64,000 nt of DNA from Rhabdornis inornatus (Eukaryota > Chordata > Aves > Passeriformes > Rhabdornithidae): contig VWZS01000654.1 of assembly GCA_013397075.1 (NCBI GenBank), positions 1,947,231-2,011,230 on the forward strand, written 5' to 3'. The stretch's first letter is position 1. Each line of letters opens with the position of its first letter. Under the pieces are notes generated by a model that saw nothing but the letters and a program-made list of their open reading frames with translations, ran no database searches and was not told the origin of the DNA. A program made the translations under genes and the position numbers. Shown piece after piece: positions 13,201-28,200 of the stretch.

Positions 13201-16200
13201 GGTTTACCCTCAGTTTGTTGCTGCTCCCGTGGAATCCCAGAGGGCTGACTCGCCGGCAGAGGACACTCACAACCCACTGTGCAGCTGAGCAGCTCTTCCG
13301 GGAGCAGCTGGCTCCTGGCAGCTCATCTCCAAGGTGCCCCTGGCAGGGGAGTTGCAAGGTTGGCTCACAATATACTAAATAAAACCAAAAAACTGCCCCA
13401 GGGATATACTGCTTACTGTGTAGTGAACGATGTGTGCAACAGCAGCATTGGACAGTACCGGAGTTTATATTTTTTTTAAACTCACATCATCACGTCTGAC
13501 TCTTCAGGTGTATTTTTTACAGACTCCTCTTCCTCTTTACAAGGAGCAGTTTCCCAAATGCTTTTCAAAGGTTTATTTTTGGCATATGTTCCTTTATGCT
13601 TTCACCAAAGTGTCCTCAGAGACCAGTCTACGATCTGGAATGTGTATTTTTTCCACAAGTTCCTTAACATGGTAAAGTGATTCGCTTGCATGGTTACTTA
13701 TGATCTTTTCAGGGATCTAGGGGCTACCATGCTGCAGGAAAGCAGGCTCAGCACCCCCTTCATGCATCTGCATTGCTTACAGGAGCTCACATCTGGAACA
13801 GGTGCCTCTATAAAAACCAGAACTCTGGGATGGCAAGGCTGGGGAGAGTAAGGGAGAGGAGGAGGTTGAGGGGCATCATTGTAGGGTTGAGCCAGGGCTG
13901 GAACACAAACTTGAAAGCCTTCTTGAATTCAACAGCATTACAAGACACACTGAAATGAAAGTATTTGAAACTGGTGCCTATGAACTAGTCTAGTCTGAGA
14001 GGCTATGACTTTGTAAATAAATTTTCTCATATTATGTTTGGTGAAGAGTTCCTCCTAAAAAATACAAGGCTGGTGCCATGAAATGGTGCTTCAAAGTTTC
14101 CCCTCCACTCTAAGTGTGTCCTGTGCCCACAGCTGTTTTTTGGTTTGGGTACCTTTCCTCATAGCTGCTGATGTTGTAAATCTTTGGTGCTGAGCTCTTG
14201 TTTGAGGCATAGTCCCACTCAACTTCTTCTGCAGCAATGTAGTAGATCCTGATGGCTCCATGCTGCTGGTGGGCTCGGGTGGTGTTGCGGCAGCTGCTGA
14301 CCTCATAGAGATGTTTCATCCCACCAACAAAGTGATCAAAAGTCCTGCAGACCACTCTGAATGTGCCTGCAAAGAAAAGCACATGACATTTAAGCAATTA
14401 AAAGAACCTAACGAGGAGCTAGGCAAATTAGGTCCTGCGTAAATCTCTGATCTGTCCTCAGACAATCCTAATCTGTGGTGCTGTATGGAAGTCAAGCAAG
14501 GGGAGGTTTAAATAGAATGATAGAATATTCTAAGCTGGAAAAGACCTCCAAGATTATCAAGCCAGCCATTAACCCAGCACTGCCAAGTCTACCATTAAAC
14601 CATGTCCCTAAATGCCATATCTACAATCTTTTGACCAGGGATGGTGACTCCACCACTTCCTGGGCAGCCTGCTCCAAGGAACCGAAACTCTCTGATGCAA
14701 CCTGACGTTATTTCCTCTTTTCCTGTCACTTGTTACTACTCGGGAGAGGAAACTAACACCCAGGCAGTTGTAGAGAGTGAGAACGTCCCCTCTGAGCCTC
14801 CTTTTCTCCAGGCCAAACACTCCCTCAGCCACTCCTCATCAGCTTTGTGGTCCAGACCCTTCCCCAGCTCCGTTCCCTTCTCTGGACATGCTCCAGCCCC
14901 TCCATGTCTTTCTTGCAGTGAGGGGCCCAGAACTAAACACAGGATTGGAGCTGTGGCCTCAGCAGTGCCCAGTACAGGGGGACGGTCACTGCCCTGCTCC
15001 TGCTGGCCACACCATTGCTGATCCAGGCCAGCATGCCATTGGCCTTCTTGGCCACCTGGGCACACCCTGGATCATGTTCAGCTGCTGTTTGCCAGCACCC
15101 ACAGATCCTTTTCTGCTGAGAAGTTTTCCAGGCACTCTGCCCCCAGCCTTTGGCATTGCATGGGGTTATTGTGAACCAAGTGCAGGACCCAGCAGGACTT
15201 GACCTTGTTTTGCTCCATAGGAAAAACTAGCCTGCTCCATCTTTGCTCAAAAATCACCATAAATTATTTCTAACTATTTGAGTTAGATCAGTTTGGCCAA
15301 GGAAGCTCTGAGAAGCCCTTAGATGTCTGGCGGCAGGAATAAGCTTGCCAGCGAGCCCATGCTGCAGACATGCCCATGAGGAACACAAGAAGACATAGGA
15401 GGAAGCATTCATTGCAAAACTCAGTAAAGGCATGGAGAAACAAAGGGTGTGTTTCAGAGATGCTGGTTCCTTGTCCCTGAGCACAGAGCCACTGTACCAG
15501 CCTTCAGTGCAAGGGACTCTCCACTGAGCCCCTGCTGTAATCAGGCTAATGAAGGGCTCTGCAATACAGAGACAGACCCACTGTACAGGAATGCCTGCTT
15601 ACGACCATTTATCTATATGCATAATTGAGGTAAACTGTAACTTTCTGACCTTTTGCATTCCCTCCATGAAAGGCCAAGCCACGATGGGCCTTTTTTTTTT
15701 TGCAGCTCTGGTGGTCAAAGACAGTAGCGATTGTGAGAACATATTTGGGTATGTTCATGGGCAGATTTTAATATTTATACTCTCTTTCTCTCCTCCCCAT
15801 TTACAGGCATCTGCAACAGAGGTCTAACCTGGCACACACACAGCTCCACAATCCACATTTCTATCAGGTGCCCTGGCCATGGATGGCCCTTGGCATAGCC
15901 TTGTACAGCCCTGATGACTCTGTTAATTTAAACGGCGTTGCACCAATGTAAAGCAAAGTAATGTTGTACTCTATATTATGAAGATTATTTGATGTCTCCA
16001 GCAAACAACTCATACTCTCCTAGTTTGAAGTATGAATCACTGGATTACCCATGAGATTTAAAAGTACCTTTAATGTATAAGCTTCTGAAGAAACTCCTAA
16101 AGACTGACTATTATTGAAAAGCTTTTGTTGAAGTCCTAAAATACCTTAAGTGATGTTGACTGTCCACATGGCTGTGAATTTGCTTTTATAAAAAGTCTGT

Positions 16201-19200
16201 TTGAATTATAAAAGAGAATTATAAAAGAGAATTATAAAGAGAATTATAAAATTCTGTGAGCATCCTGTTAGCTATCTTTCTGCCTGCTGCTCTCCCCATC
16301 CCCAGGTCATTAAAGCCTCTGGACTTTGGTGCACATACATATTTGATTAATACACCTTCCCAGAAAAGTAATCCAGCCTGAATTCTCAGTGATGCTGGGT
16401 CCCCAGAGTCTCTCTTCATGCTTTCAGCCTCCTTGTGCAGAGCAGAGCATCTCACTGTCTGTTATTTTGGCTGACTGGTATCTGCAAGTGGCACACAACC
16501 AAAATCAGTTCATGAACATACCCACACGGTCTGGCTGCATTAGTGCTGTCCCTGATAAATGAGGAAACAAGGCCAGCCCATCCCTTGTCGTCCCTCTCAA
16601 GTCGATGGTGTTTCCTTGGAAATGAACCCCATGCATGTCGTAGTGACTGCCCAGCCCAATGAGGTGCCAGGAGACCTTGTCATTCTTGCACATGGCCAGG
16701 CCTGGCAGATTGCCATACAAGTAGCCATTGACAGCTGGAGGAGAAGGAAAAATCCTGGTTAGCAGCACGTCCACAGAAATGCACCACAGAGCCTCCTATG
16801 ACCTGCCTGGCCAGAGACTCACAACTCAGCAAGTCACTAAAGGGGCATTTTGTGAAGCAAAGGTAGCATTGGAGGACACCAAATTAGCATCTAAGTGCTA
16901 TTCCTATAAACTCAGAACTTCTACCTCTCTGGTTTTAGCCTGTAAAATATTGTAATAGCCCTTCGCACTCCTCCTCCGAGCTTTTCAGTATACCTCCCAT
17001 ACACCAGCCAATTTGGTACCTCCTTGCAGCCTGGAGAATGTATAACCAGGTCAGTAAGGCTATGGAGAGGGCCATAAAGAGTCTGAGTTACAAATTCAGT
17101 TCTGATGGAGCCTTTTTATGTGATTTTGACCTTTGATTTCCGCCTTTACTTCCTAAACGTATATCTTTCTTTAACAAGGGTGTTATGAGGCTAAACTCCC
17201 TAATCCTCAAATATTCTCTGTGATCAATGTGTGAAAGATGCTATAAAAGAACAAAACTTCAGTATGAGGTCCATCTCATAGCAGAAGAATAAAACAGGTC
17301 CAGAAAGGCCCGGAATTCTCTAACAATATATATCTAAAGCAAAGATGGGATGTGTGATTTGCTCAAGTATGTTATATCCCAGGGATACCTTGAAGGAGAT
17401 CCATGCTGAAGTCAGATACTTGCATCCAGAAATGATACTGTAAAATGTTTTTGACCATTTCCCTGGACTTTGCGTTTCCTCTTCCAGAGGTGGTCACTGC
17501 CCAAATGGGAGATGGCAGGGCAGGTAGACTTTACTGCATGAGTCAGTGCCAAGCCCAGCAGTGAAATTTAAAACACTAGTGAACATTGGCTTCTTCTGCA
17601 GCTGATGCCTGTCTCTGGCATTGTGCCTTTTTATAGAACTAAGTATCGTATCTAAAACCAATGCTCTACTCCCTTTTTCCAGATGTAGTTGGTAGATGGA
17701 TGCATTCATTGCCACTGTGACTGGGGTTTCAACATGCACTCCAAGGGCATCAGGAGCTGGCCATAAGCTGACTGACAGTTTCCCAGCTCACTCTCCAGGG
17801 CAATTGCAGAGAGCAATTAATGATGATAAAACCTTCCAACTCATCTTCCCAATATGATTGAATAAAAGGTACCCTTAATAGATATTAGATATTCTATACC
17901 ATGCATTTTGTTGGATTCTATGAAATCAGGATCTTTTTCATCTACTTTTGAAGGGTCTCCAGTAAATGCTTCAATATTCTTGTTCAGATACCAGCTATCA
18001 TTCTCATCAAAGATTGAAAAGAGGAGGTAAAATTCTTTGTCTATTCCTTTCTGTAGACAAGAAAGAAAACAAGACATTAAAAAAAATAGCCTATTCAATA
18101 AAAATGAATAGGTTTTTAACAAAGCTATATAAGTTATATTCTTTATAACAAAGCTTTCTTTTCCCTGAAGCCACCTTCTTACTAAGTCTGCATAGAGAAA
18201 GGAATTGGCACCTTTTCATCAACCAGAAGGATAAATAAAGTGTCCATAACGTGGTGTGAAAAGAGTTATCATTTGCATGGAAAAGACAGAAAAGCTAGGG
18301 AAGAGCCAGGATATTAGGGAATGATGATTTTGTCTCCTTAACCATCCACTTAGATCAGCTTTTACCCCGAGGAGTGACATTAATTTAATCTCTGTAAACT
18401 GAGCTGGGAACTGGGCAAATTGCCTGTATGGGAGCCCCCAGTGCAGCACCCTGCTCTTAGGGACAAGCAGATATTCTTGTTGGGCACCTGTGTCCCGTCG
18501 TGATTCAGGGTGTTCTTCCGACAGACCAGCAAAGGTCCCACGAGGCCGGAGTTTGTGTCCTTGACAGCATCAGTGGCTGAATAGTACAGGTAGGTCAGGC
18601 ACGGGGGGTCACTCTCTGCTGGACCTCCATTCTCAGGCACCCTCCATTTGTAGGTGAAGGTTTCACCTGGCTTCACGTGGGCTCCTGGCTTCAGGTAGCC
18701 TGTAGAGAGAAAGTTGAGATGCACCAAGATTACAGGAAGGCTTTGTCTTCCTGATGATGAAAGTTTGATGGCAGTCAGGCATAACTCCTGATTTCTGTGG
18801 AAATCCCATGGTTGGGGCAGTTATGCCATGGGAACATCTCACCCAAGTCCTGTGCCATAGTGACAACCAAGCCCATTCCCTGCAGAACAAGCTCAGCTGC
18901 TCCACTCAGATACCTTCCAACGCTATGCTGGATTATCTGGATTCAATCAGACAAGACATGCAGAGCTCATCCTGGTGCTTAAATGGCTTCCTCTAATGTT
19001 TGTAGCTTACCTGCCCTAACATGGAATTTATCTGTGGCACCAACTCAGACTCTGTTTTTCATTAAGCAGCAAAAAGTGAATTAGATTAGTGAGTGGAGCT
19101 GGAGCTGTGGCTCTTTGGAAATTCAAAACAAATCTGGTCCTGGTAATTGTTTCTTTTTGATTTTGTAGCAATGCACAGGAGCCTTTGTCAGCATCTCCAG

Positions 19201-22200
19201 AGAGTGGATGATATTGTCCTTTGTTGGAGGCTACGTTTAAAGGATTTGGGCCATTGTCTGCTGCCATGCAAAGGGTAGATTTAGATTTTCTTTGACACTT
19301 AAGCATCCATTGTCTGTATTTTCTCAGCACAGTTAGTCTCTACTACTCCAAGAAAATCTTAGAAACTTAGACACAAGTGAAAATAGCAGTATTACATCTG
19401 AGCACAGGTATTTGCTGCAAACTGCAACAGGAAGCCGAGTATAGCTTCCACAATATCCGATACCACTGGATTCATCCTGCAACAGTCCTCAATGAGGAAA
19501 ACATTGACTTGGAGTCAAAAGCTCTGTGAGACTGACAAGTGTCAAATGCAACATGCAAGGGTATTTCCTGAAAGCACTGAAAAAGACACATATCTGCAGA
19601 CATCTCTAGATGTAAGTATTTTTATTTACAGTATTTTCACAAAAGTAAGCTGCACTTAGACAATGCACATCCTCTGAAAAATTATTTACCCTCAGCATAA
19701 ACCTACAGCCTTTGCATGTGTACCTACAGGATTTCTGCATGTAAACACTTGTAGATAGATGTAATGGAAATCCACAGCACAAGAGTTAAAAGGAGAGAAG
19801 AGGCAGAAAAATTATTGATGAATCTGGAGTCAGGTTTCTCTACAAAGACCCAGAGGTGTGACAGCTCACATGGCTGCTGAATTGTGGGTTTTGGATTGAT
19901 TTTGCTACACACTAAAGTGTGCAGTGCTGAAGGGCACTATTACCAGGGACTGTTAAATGAAAGCCCAAGAAATCTGCAAGCAGGAAGCTGCACTTCCATT
20001 GGAGAGCTGTCTCTGACATGGGTGGCATTAGGATCTGTGCAGATAACTTCAAGGCTGAACTCACGCCAGTTGTTTTTTTGTGTTTTGCCTCCTGGCAAAT
20101 TTGTTGAGTTGCAAGCTCAGGAACAAGAGACAACAATTTAATAAAGTCTTTTGCATTGATTTTATTGTATGATGAGTTTTACATGTTGACCTAATTCTCT
20201 CTCAGCACAATTTTCAAAAGAGGGATTGCGTCCCATGAGTTTCTTTTGATGCATTGTAGTGGAAACAAAACAGTTTAGGCAACAAGAAAACTACATTTCT
20301 TTCCAGTGCTGAAAATGCAACAAAAACTTTTTCAGAGACCACAACATTATCTCTGCAGATGCTATGAATGGGATTAATCTCACCTTAATTGGACCATCTC
20401 AAGCTTAGTCCCTAACTCAAACTTTAGAACTCTGTGGTTGGTGGAGACAGAATCATATCTCCAGAGGGTCTTCTTGTCACTAACTGTAAAAGATGCCTAC
20501 CAATTAAACATGATATTTAACATTCAATAGTTAAACTTAGATGATAAGACCCTGTTCTTGCACAGAATGAGAGGAAGAATTTCATAAATGCTCCATTTCA
20601 GCATTTATGCATTTATGAGAATTAATAAGGATTATCACTGCTTCATGTTCCACAGCAATTGGATAAAAGCTGCCTTTGAAACTGGCTATCCTGACAGTAA
20701 AGGAAGGGCAATGGCCAGACTGGATTAGAGAATTGGGAGTGATGCAGCTGAGACCATATGGATAGTTATTGCCAGACTCAGCAGGGCCATCATGCCAGAT
20801 CCTAAGAGTCATAATTCTGGAGCATGTCTAGAGGAGATCCACTCCTTGCAATGGAGCAATATTAGATTAGAACTAATAAAAATTGGATTTTGCTTGTGAC
20901 TTTTGTTCAACACAGACCTCAGCTAGTTTTAGATATCTTGTCTGTCACATAGCCGAGGAGGAGAACCATCACATTCGCAGGCTTGTGGAGTCCCATTGAT
21001 TGTGACATGAAGGGTAGATACAAATTAATCAAATCATCCTTTCTCTGCCTTAGCATCCACAGAAGGGCAAACCTGCAGAGCTCAGCAGCAGATTTTTGAA
21101 CTCAAGTATTCTGGATGTGACGATACAGTAGTGCAGCCAAAACTTACCATCTAAGTAGGGAGCACCTTCTGACAGCTTGCTGAAGCTTACACCATGGGCC
21201 ATAATGCTATAGCTTCTTCTGGCTTTGTTGGCAAAAGTAACCAGCAACGTATCTCCGACTTCAGCCTTTATAACGGGGCCTTGAAAAACAGAGTGAGGGA
21301 AGGTATTAGAAGGACTGCTCTCCTGCATATTTCCACCAAAAGAAGAGAGACCTGTGTGCACTAAATTCCCCTCGCAGTCCAGATGGTTCTACATTCAAGC
21401 CTGATGTAATGACAGGAGGGGAAAATATTCACTGTACCAAGTATTCCCAGGTGCTTCATGTCCTCTGACCAAGTCTTCTTACTGAACGTCGCGTCAGTGT
21501 ATCCCACATAGCGAACTTTCCAGTATTGCCCTCCTATTCTGTCAGTCCCTTGGGTGAAATATGTTGCAGATTCACTGTGGAATTAGCAAATTGGACTGGT
21601 TAAATAATTGAAGTTCCACACAGAACCCTTCATTTCAGATAAAGTTATTACTCCAGACACAGGAGAAACGACCCCCCAAGTTACTAATCTGTGTACGCTT
21701 TTCTAGCACATGAAGAAAGATATTACTGGTTTGAATTAGCCAAGAAATGAGCATTCATTGTACATTAGACTTTTATGTTTAACCCTTATTTACTTAGGGA
21801 GGCATCTATATCAGCTTATCTTAGAGCAAGAACTGTGCACAGTGTGTGTCTAATCCTTGTTGGCTTTTCTGGGAGACACTGTCATGCAGTTTGTCCTCAT
21901 CAGGAATACAAGGGGAAAAATTCTGCCAATGTGGCACCTCTGAACTGCACTAACTGTAAGTGTGAAAGCTGCCTGAAGATTCTCGATGAAGGGTCATTAA
22001 CTGTGTTGAACTTGGTGTGCCTCACTTTCCCCATGGATTTAATGGAGTAAGATAAGTGCTTCCAGAAGGCACCTTGAAGCATCACAGTTATGCATCTAGC
22101 TTCCTGACAAGGCTGTTTAAATCCATTCCTCCCTGCCCCTTTCAATTAAAATTAATGACAGTGCAGGACCCAGCCCAAGTGAATCACTGGGGCAGCGACA

Positions 22201-25200
22201 CACAGACTCCTGAAATTAAAGCACAACGGGAGTTGACAAGAAACCTTACCTGCCAGTGGCATTCAAACCCTGCCCAGTGAATTTATCATAACCGTCAGGT
22301 CCATAATTCCAGAGCACTTCTTCAGCAGCGATGTAATATCTTCTCATATGACTGATTGGTGAAGAGTGAGACAGGTTTTTTTGGCAGATCTGAACATCAT
22401 ATAGTGCCTCCATGCCACCTGGGAGGAGAAAGAGTCTGGAGAGAATCCCTGACCAGCTGCAGAGTCAGCAATCTCATGGATACAAATGCACATTCAAAAC
22501 TCTCTGGGAGCTACATGGATTGGAAACAATTACTACAGTAAATTTCTATTTCAAAATACATTCTCTGCCTACAATGGGTCAGATACCAACACCCTTCCTT
22601 TGCAAGGTGGTACACTTTATACTTCAACAGGTGAAACCCACGGATATCAATGACACTCTTTAGTGGGCTTATTTACTCAATTTTTTAATCTGCATGAGGA
22701 TCGTAGAATGATTTTGGAGATCAGAGTGCCTCCAGAAACCTGCAAAATAGCATCCTCTCCCCCTGATGAAATACTTCCATTGAAATACGGACTGATGATT
22801 TCTGCTGAAGGTATTTGTTGCTGGCCAGAATCATGTCTGCTTTGCTTGGTGCAAATCCCACTGGAATCAATATGTAAAAATTCTCCCAACTATGATAATT
22901 ATACACTACCTGCTCCCATGACACCTAATTTATGGCATATGCTTTTAGAGTCTTGCACCACACAAATATCACACCGCCACCAAATTCCTTCACCTAATGG
23001 TTTCTGAAAACACTGCCCCAAGTTTTGCCTGATTTCCATAAAGCAAAAAGCTATTAAGTGTTCAGCTGGCATGACTTTTTTTTTATGTGTAAGTACTTAT
23101 CTACAACAAAAAAACTGTGTTGAAAAATTGGTGCTGAAAGCTCCTCCCATTACTCATCAAAATCTCGGGTTTACCTAGGGAGAAGCATGGTGACAGTGCT
23201 GGGTCTAACAAGTCTTCTCACATGAGTTACATGGTCAAGTCATTCACACTAGCCAAAGATTTGGCCCAACATATATAATTTCTGGTGACTAAACTCATAA
23301 TCATTATGCTTATCTGGTGAAACAGCTGCAAATAATTCCAAAGCCGCAAAAAAAATTGTCAAATCCCACTTTCCCAGGAAACATCTCCCAGTTTTCTCTT
23401 CCAGACACACCAGGGGCTGTTTGAGGGAGATCACAGCAGCGTACCTCGTAAGTGCTCATTGACCTGGCAGGTTATCAGCCACCTCCCGGGGCTGCCAGGA
23501 GTCATCTCCGCCGTGATGAATGTCGCTGGGAAGAGCCCGACCACATCTGCTCTCTGGTCTCTGCTGGTGAACGTGTGGCCGTAGAAATAGGCAGCGTGGA
23601 TGTCTATCTCACTTCCCATGCCAAACAAGTGCCAGGACATGGCAGTGTCAGCACACATCTCCAAGCCGGGGAGATTGCCGTATATGTAACCATTTATAGC
23701 TAGAAACAGAAGTATGAGACATTATGAGAGGTGGAAGGAAAGTGCCTCTGATCCCATTTCTAAGGATGATCCTCTCCTGGCCCAGAAAAGAAAATACCTG
23801 AATGTTCACACTGAATAAGGCCCTCACAGGCTCCTTGATGAAGAGTAGCATTTTGAACACATGTGTTACCGCTCTGGATGATCAAATGCCTCAAATTCTC
23901 TGTCTGTGTCTGTGAAAAACATCCTGGGTAATATCAAGATGTTGCAAAGGCCAACTCATCACCAAAAAGGCCTGATAATGAAGTTAACTTGTTCTGCAGC
24001 TATTTAGCATGGCAGAAATCTATTTCCTCTTTTCCTAAGTCATAAATATACCATTATATGCCAGGCTTGAGCAATTTAGATTTGAAAATTATATCAGCCA
24101 AATCAGTGAAGTCAGCTCCATCTTCCTCAGCTTCCACATCTGATAATGTATCAGGACACTAGGAGAATGAGACTCATATTTTGCAAAATATTTTATTTCC
24201 TAGGCTCACTGGAACAAAGAAAATATACAGAAATATCTGGAATTAACCTTTTACATCAATGTCCAATGTCCAAATAACACAAAGTACCATTGGCCAATAT
24301 ATCTCAGAAGGGCAGGAATGGTTATACCAGCCAGCCCATCATCCACAAGCCTTTTGAGAATTCTTTCAATAGATACATCTCAAATTGCTCTGCAGCTTTC
24401 TTTGCTCTTTTCACAGCTGGACAGAAAAAAAAATAGGCTTAAATCTGCTGCCTAAGATAAAGTGCTAAACAAATGTCAGAGCTGGGCATGAAAGCCAAAT
24501 CTCCTTTCTGCAAGTGTCCTGCTGTTTTTAGGGAGAGGTTTTTTATCAACACAGTCCTTCAACATTCTGACCCATTCCTTGCTGACACAGATAAAGGAGA
24601 GACATCACAGGGGACAGAAAGTCCTTCTGAATTGAAAAGATTCACTGCTGTAGGTCACCGCTGTAGGTCACCATTTACCCAAAAGTCCTCCTCACCATGC
24701 ATTCGGTTGCTGGTCTGGAAACCTTCATCCTCTTTGTCAACTGTGTCTGGTTCTAAGCAGAAGGTGTTTATATTCTCATCAAGGTACCAGCTGAAGTTTT
24801 CATCTACAATGCTAAACATCAGGGCAAAAGCATTAGCAGCACCAGTCCCTTCTATTGTGGTCTCATCTGCAGTTCCTAAATTACAAACGAAAAGGAAAGT
24901 GATAAAAAAAGCCTGGGACGGGATTGAATTTAAAAATTACAATAACCTTGACACACTCAAGAAAATAGAGTTCTTTGCCCATAGTCAGCAGGGCAGTGTG
25001 AATTTCACCTAATTTTGCTCTTCAAAGACATTTTGGCCCCCCTCCAACAGACTTTGAACAGATGAGTGCCTCCAGAAGGCAAGGCTAAGCTAAGTCAAGC
25101 TGGGATTTCAGTATCTCCTTGGTCCAACATGAGCACCTGCTGATGTCTGTTGTCCCATTTCCCCACTCTTTGGCCCATTGCACCCAACCCTGTGCCTTAG

Positions 25201-28200
25201 TCAGTGTTAGCATCTGTGTTCCTGCACAGTGAGCCAGATCATGAGCTGGATCTATCCAGAAGCCAGCGACTCTTGTTTTTTTGGCAAGGAATTGAGGAGT
25301 GATGAGTGGCAACCTTCATTTCTGTTGCACTGAAGTGGATGCTGAACCATACCCCCAGAGTGGCCCTCTAAATGTGGCTCACTCTCCACAGACCAACAAG
25401 GAATCCATGAGAGTTATCCAGGACTAGATACTTAAATTTTAAAAAGGTTGAAGACAGGATGAACAGAATGTTTTACAGCTAAGTTCAATATCTTTATCCT
25501 AGTATCTATTTGGGGAGCAACCTGAGACTATAGGACTGGTGATGCTGAGTAGTCTGTTATTATCCACTGGTGGGTGCAGACTTCATTCCAATCAGTTTCT
25601 GATCCCATGAAAACTTTAACTTCCTCTGTCTTCTATGGGAGGAAGCTCTGAGCCTTTCTCTCAATCCTTTGTAAACCACCACTGGCTGGAGCACTAGAGC
25701 AGTAACATCATGTAGATATCCACCTTCATGAATTCAAGGCCAAACATGAAGATAATCTGGCCTTTCAGGCTAGGATTGTTTGGAATATGCTGTCTCCTAG
25801 CTTCATGTGTTGTCTCGTAGTTATCAGCTCAGTGTCACATATTCACTTCTGTGGACTTCAAAGGCTCTCAAGGAGAATCTAAGTCTGAGACATTTTAATT
25901 GTGTGAGTTAAACTGAAAACCAGGCCTGTCTTTTCCACATTAAAGTCTTTATCTTCTTCATATATAGAACCTACTTCACTTAGAAGTACTGTGTATGAAA
26001 TCAGGGCTGATTTTGTACTCTGGGAGTTACTGAAAAGAGGTGCCAGAGTTACTTGTGCCCAGGGGGAGAGGCAGCAATGACTCAGCTGATAAAGAGGAGA
26101 GGGCAGATTCATGATGGCTCCAGCACAACATTGGTAAGCTATAAAATACACAGGATGGGCTGTTCAGTGTACATCCCCATATGGTTGTGAGATATAACTT
26201 GTAAACAAAAATAAATACATACTCTATATTTGGAAAAAATGACAAAGATTGGGCTTTCAAATATGTAAACCCTAATGCCAAATTCACCCACCCAGCTCTA
26301 ATTTGATTCCCTGAGCAATGAGTCCTTTGTTCATCCTGAAACTTCCCCAGCTTGGGAATGCCTATTTTTGGTCTTGGCCACGACAGGGTGGTCACAGAGC
26401 ATGCTGCAGTCCCTCCACCAGCCGAGGTAAATCTATCATGAAGCCAAAGGGGAGCAGGAAGGGGGTTATCCCAGAGCTACAGTACCTACCCTGGGATGCT
26501 CCTGGAATGGCCCATCTATTCCTTGCCCCTTTTTATGGGCTATGTAGGGATAGACTCTAGACCATCATGTTTAAACCTGTAAGCAAAAATGACTGTTAAG
26601 ATGCCAAGCTTGGCAGAGGGGCTTGCTCTATCAGTGTTCCCAGCTCAGTACCTTTTTTACACACCAGCAGAGGCCCAATTAAACCAGATGCAATATCTCT
26701 TGGTGTGTCAATGTGAGAATGGTAAATCCAAGTCAAGCAGTTTGAGTCTGCCAAAGTTGGGGAATAATCTTTCCTTACTGGCCATGTGTACGTGTAATTT
26801 CCACCGGGAACAACAAAGTCGTCCTCTTTGCTTTTACCACCAGTTCCATCAGGATAAAGTGCTCCTAATACACAAAAAGGAAAAAGGAAGACTTTAGCCA
26901 TCCCTCAAGTGTTTTTTGTTAAATAAATGTGTAACTTATTATATTTTAACTTGTATTTATAAAATAATAACAGCACTTACAAATACGGAGTCACTGAGAA
27001 ATTATGAAAAAACTCAGAATTTCTGACAATCGCACCACAAATACAATGGGAGTTAAAATCCATTTTTTTTGGTAGATAAAGCTTTTAAAATGCATTAACA
27101 GGCTCTGTTTTTTCCCAGCCTCTTCACTCTTATAAGTCATCTAGAATTTTGTCATCTAACAATGTGTATTTTTTCACAGAAAACTGATGAGAATACTGAC
27201 TGTAGGCACATCCACATAATCCTCTAACAAAAATACACATGCATAGGTCTGGGATTCTGAAAATTGGATCATGTCTGTTATAGGCCAAAAGAGAGGAAAA
27301 CATTTAGTTGCAAGAACTCCATCTTTTCAAATAGACTAGAGGTAGAAGGAAGGAGGGAAGATGTTTCGGTGACTTATGATTCAGAAAAATAATTCAAGCA
27401 AAAAGACCCATCGAACCTGTTTCAGTACTGGATTTATCCCAGGTGTTGAAAGTTCGTGGCAAAAAGTTTTGAGATGAGGCTGTTCCTAGTTTTAGTCATC
27501 AGCTGCAGTTACTGATGAGTTTATGAGAGGGTGATCTAAAGTCCTCTGATGTCAATGTCAATAGCAATAAATACTTGGACAGAATTGTAGTGATGATATT
27601 AGTTACTCCAGGGAAAAAGAGAGGAGAAGGCACGACAGATTTTACCTTCAGAGTCCTTGTCATAGAAGACTCCATGTGGGTGCACAGAGTATGGGCGGGA
27701 ACCAAAGTTTTTCAGATGGATGATAAAGACATCCTCTTCTTCTGCCTTCAGGACTGGGCCAAGGAACCCCAGCCATGCTGCTTTGGGGATCTCCTGGGAG
27801 TAAGTGTCATCTGTGAATTGCCTAAAAATAGCCTTTTTGTACACACGTCCTATCCGGTTGGCTCCTCTCGTTGCGTACACACTTGCAAACCTTGCGTTGG
27901 GAAGGGAAAAATTCAGAGACAGTAAACCTATCTTAAGAACTGATCAAATAACTGGTGCTTGCAGTGCAGACAAACAGTTCCCTGGGACACATCTCACAGC
28001 TGGTGGAATTAAGGCTCAGGAGTACATCAGGACAGGACTAGCAGGGCCCAAGCCCCTTTCTGTACAGTAACAACCATCCCACTTGCAGGTCCAGTCTTCA
28101 GCACAGTTCCTTCAAGCCTGCATTGAGGACCAGCTCCTCAAGCCTCAAGCTGCTCAATTTTAACAACTTCTCCCTCTTTTGAGGGTTCGAAACCTTGCCT

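Noticed and set aside
14608..15202. Several 75-141 codon frames
   Set aside because: All lie in an antisense CR1 fragment.
24473..25012. 179-codon open frame on the plus strand
   Set aside because: It lies antisense to exon 4 (24,696-24,875) and extends into intron sequence. The protein has no family pattern, and the minus strand gives a perfect ceruloplasmin-type exon.
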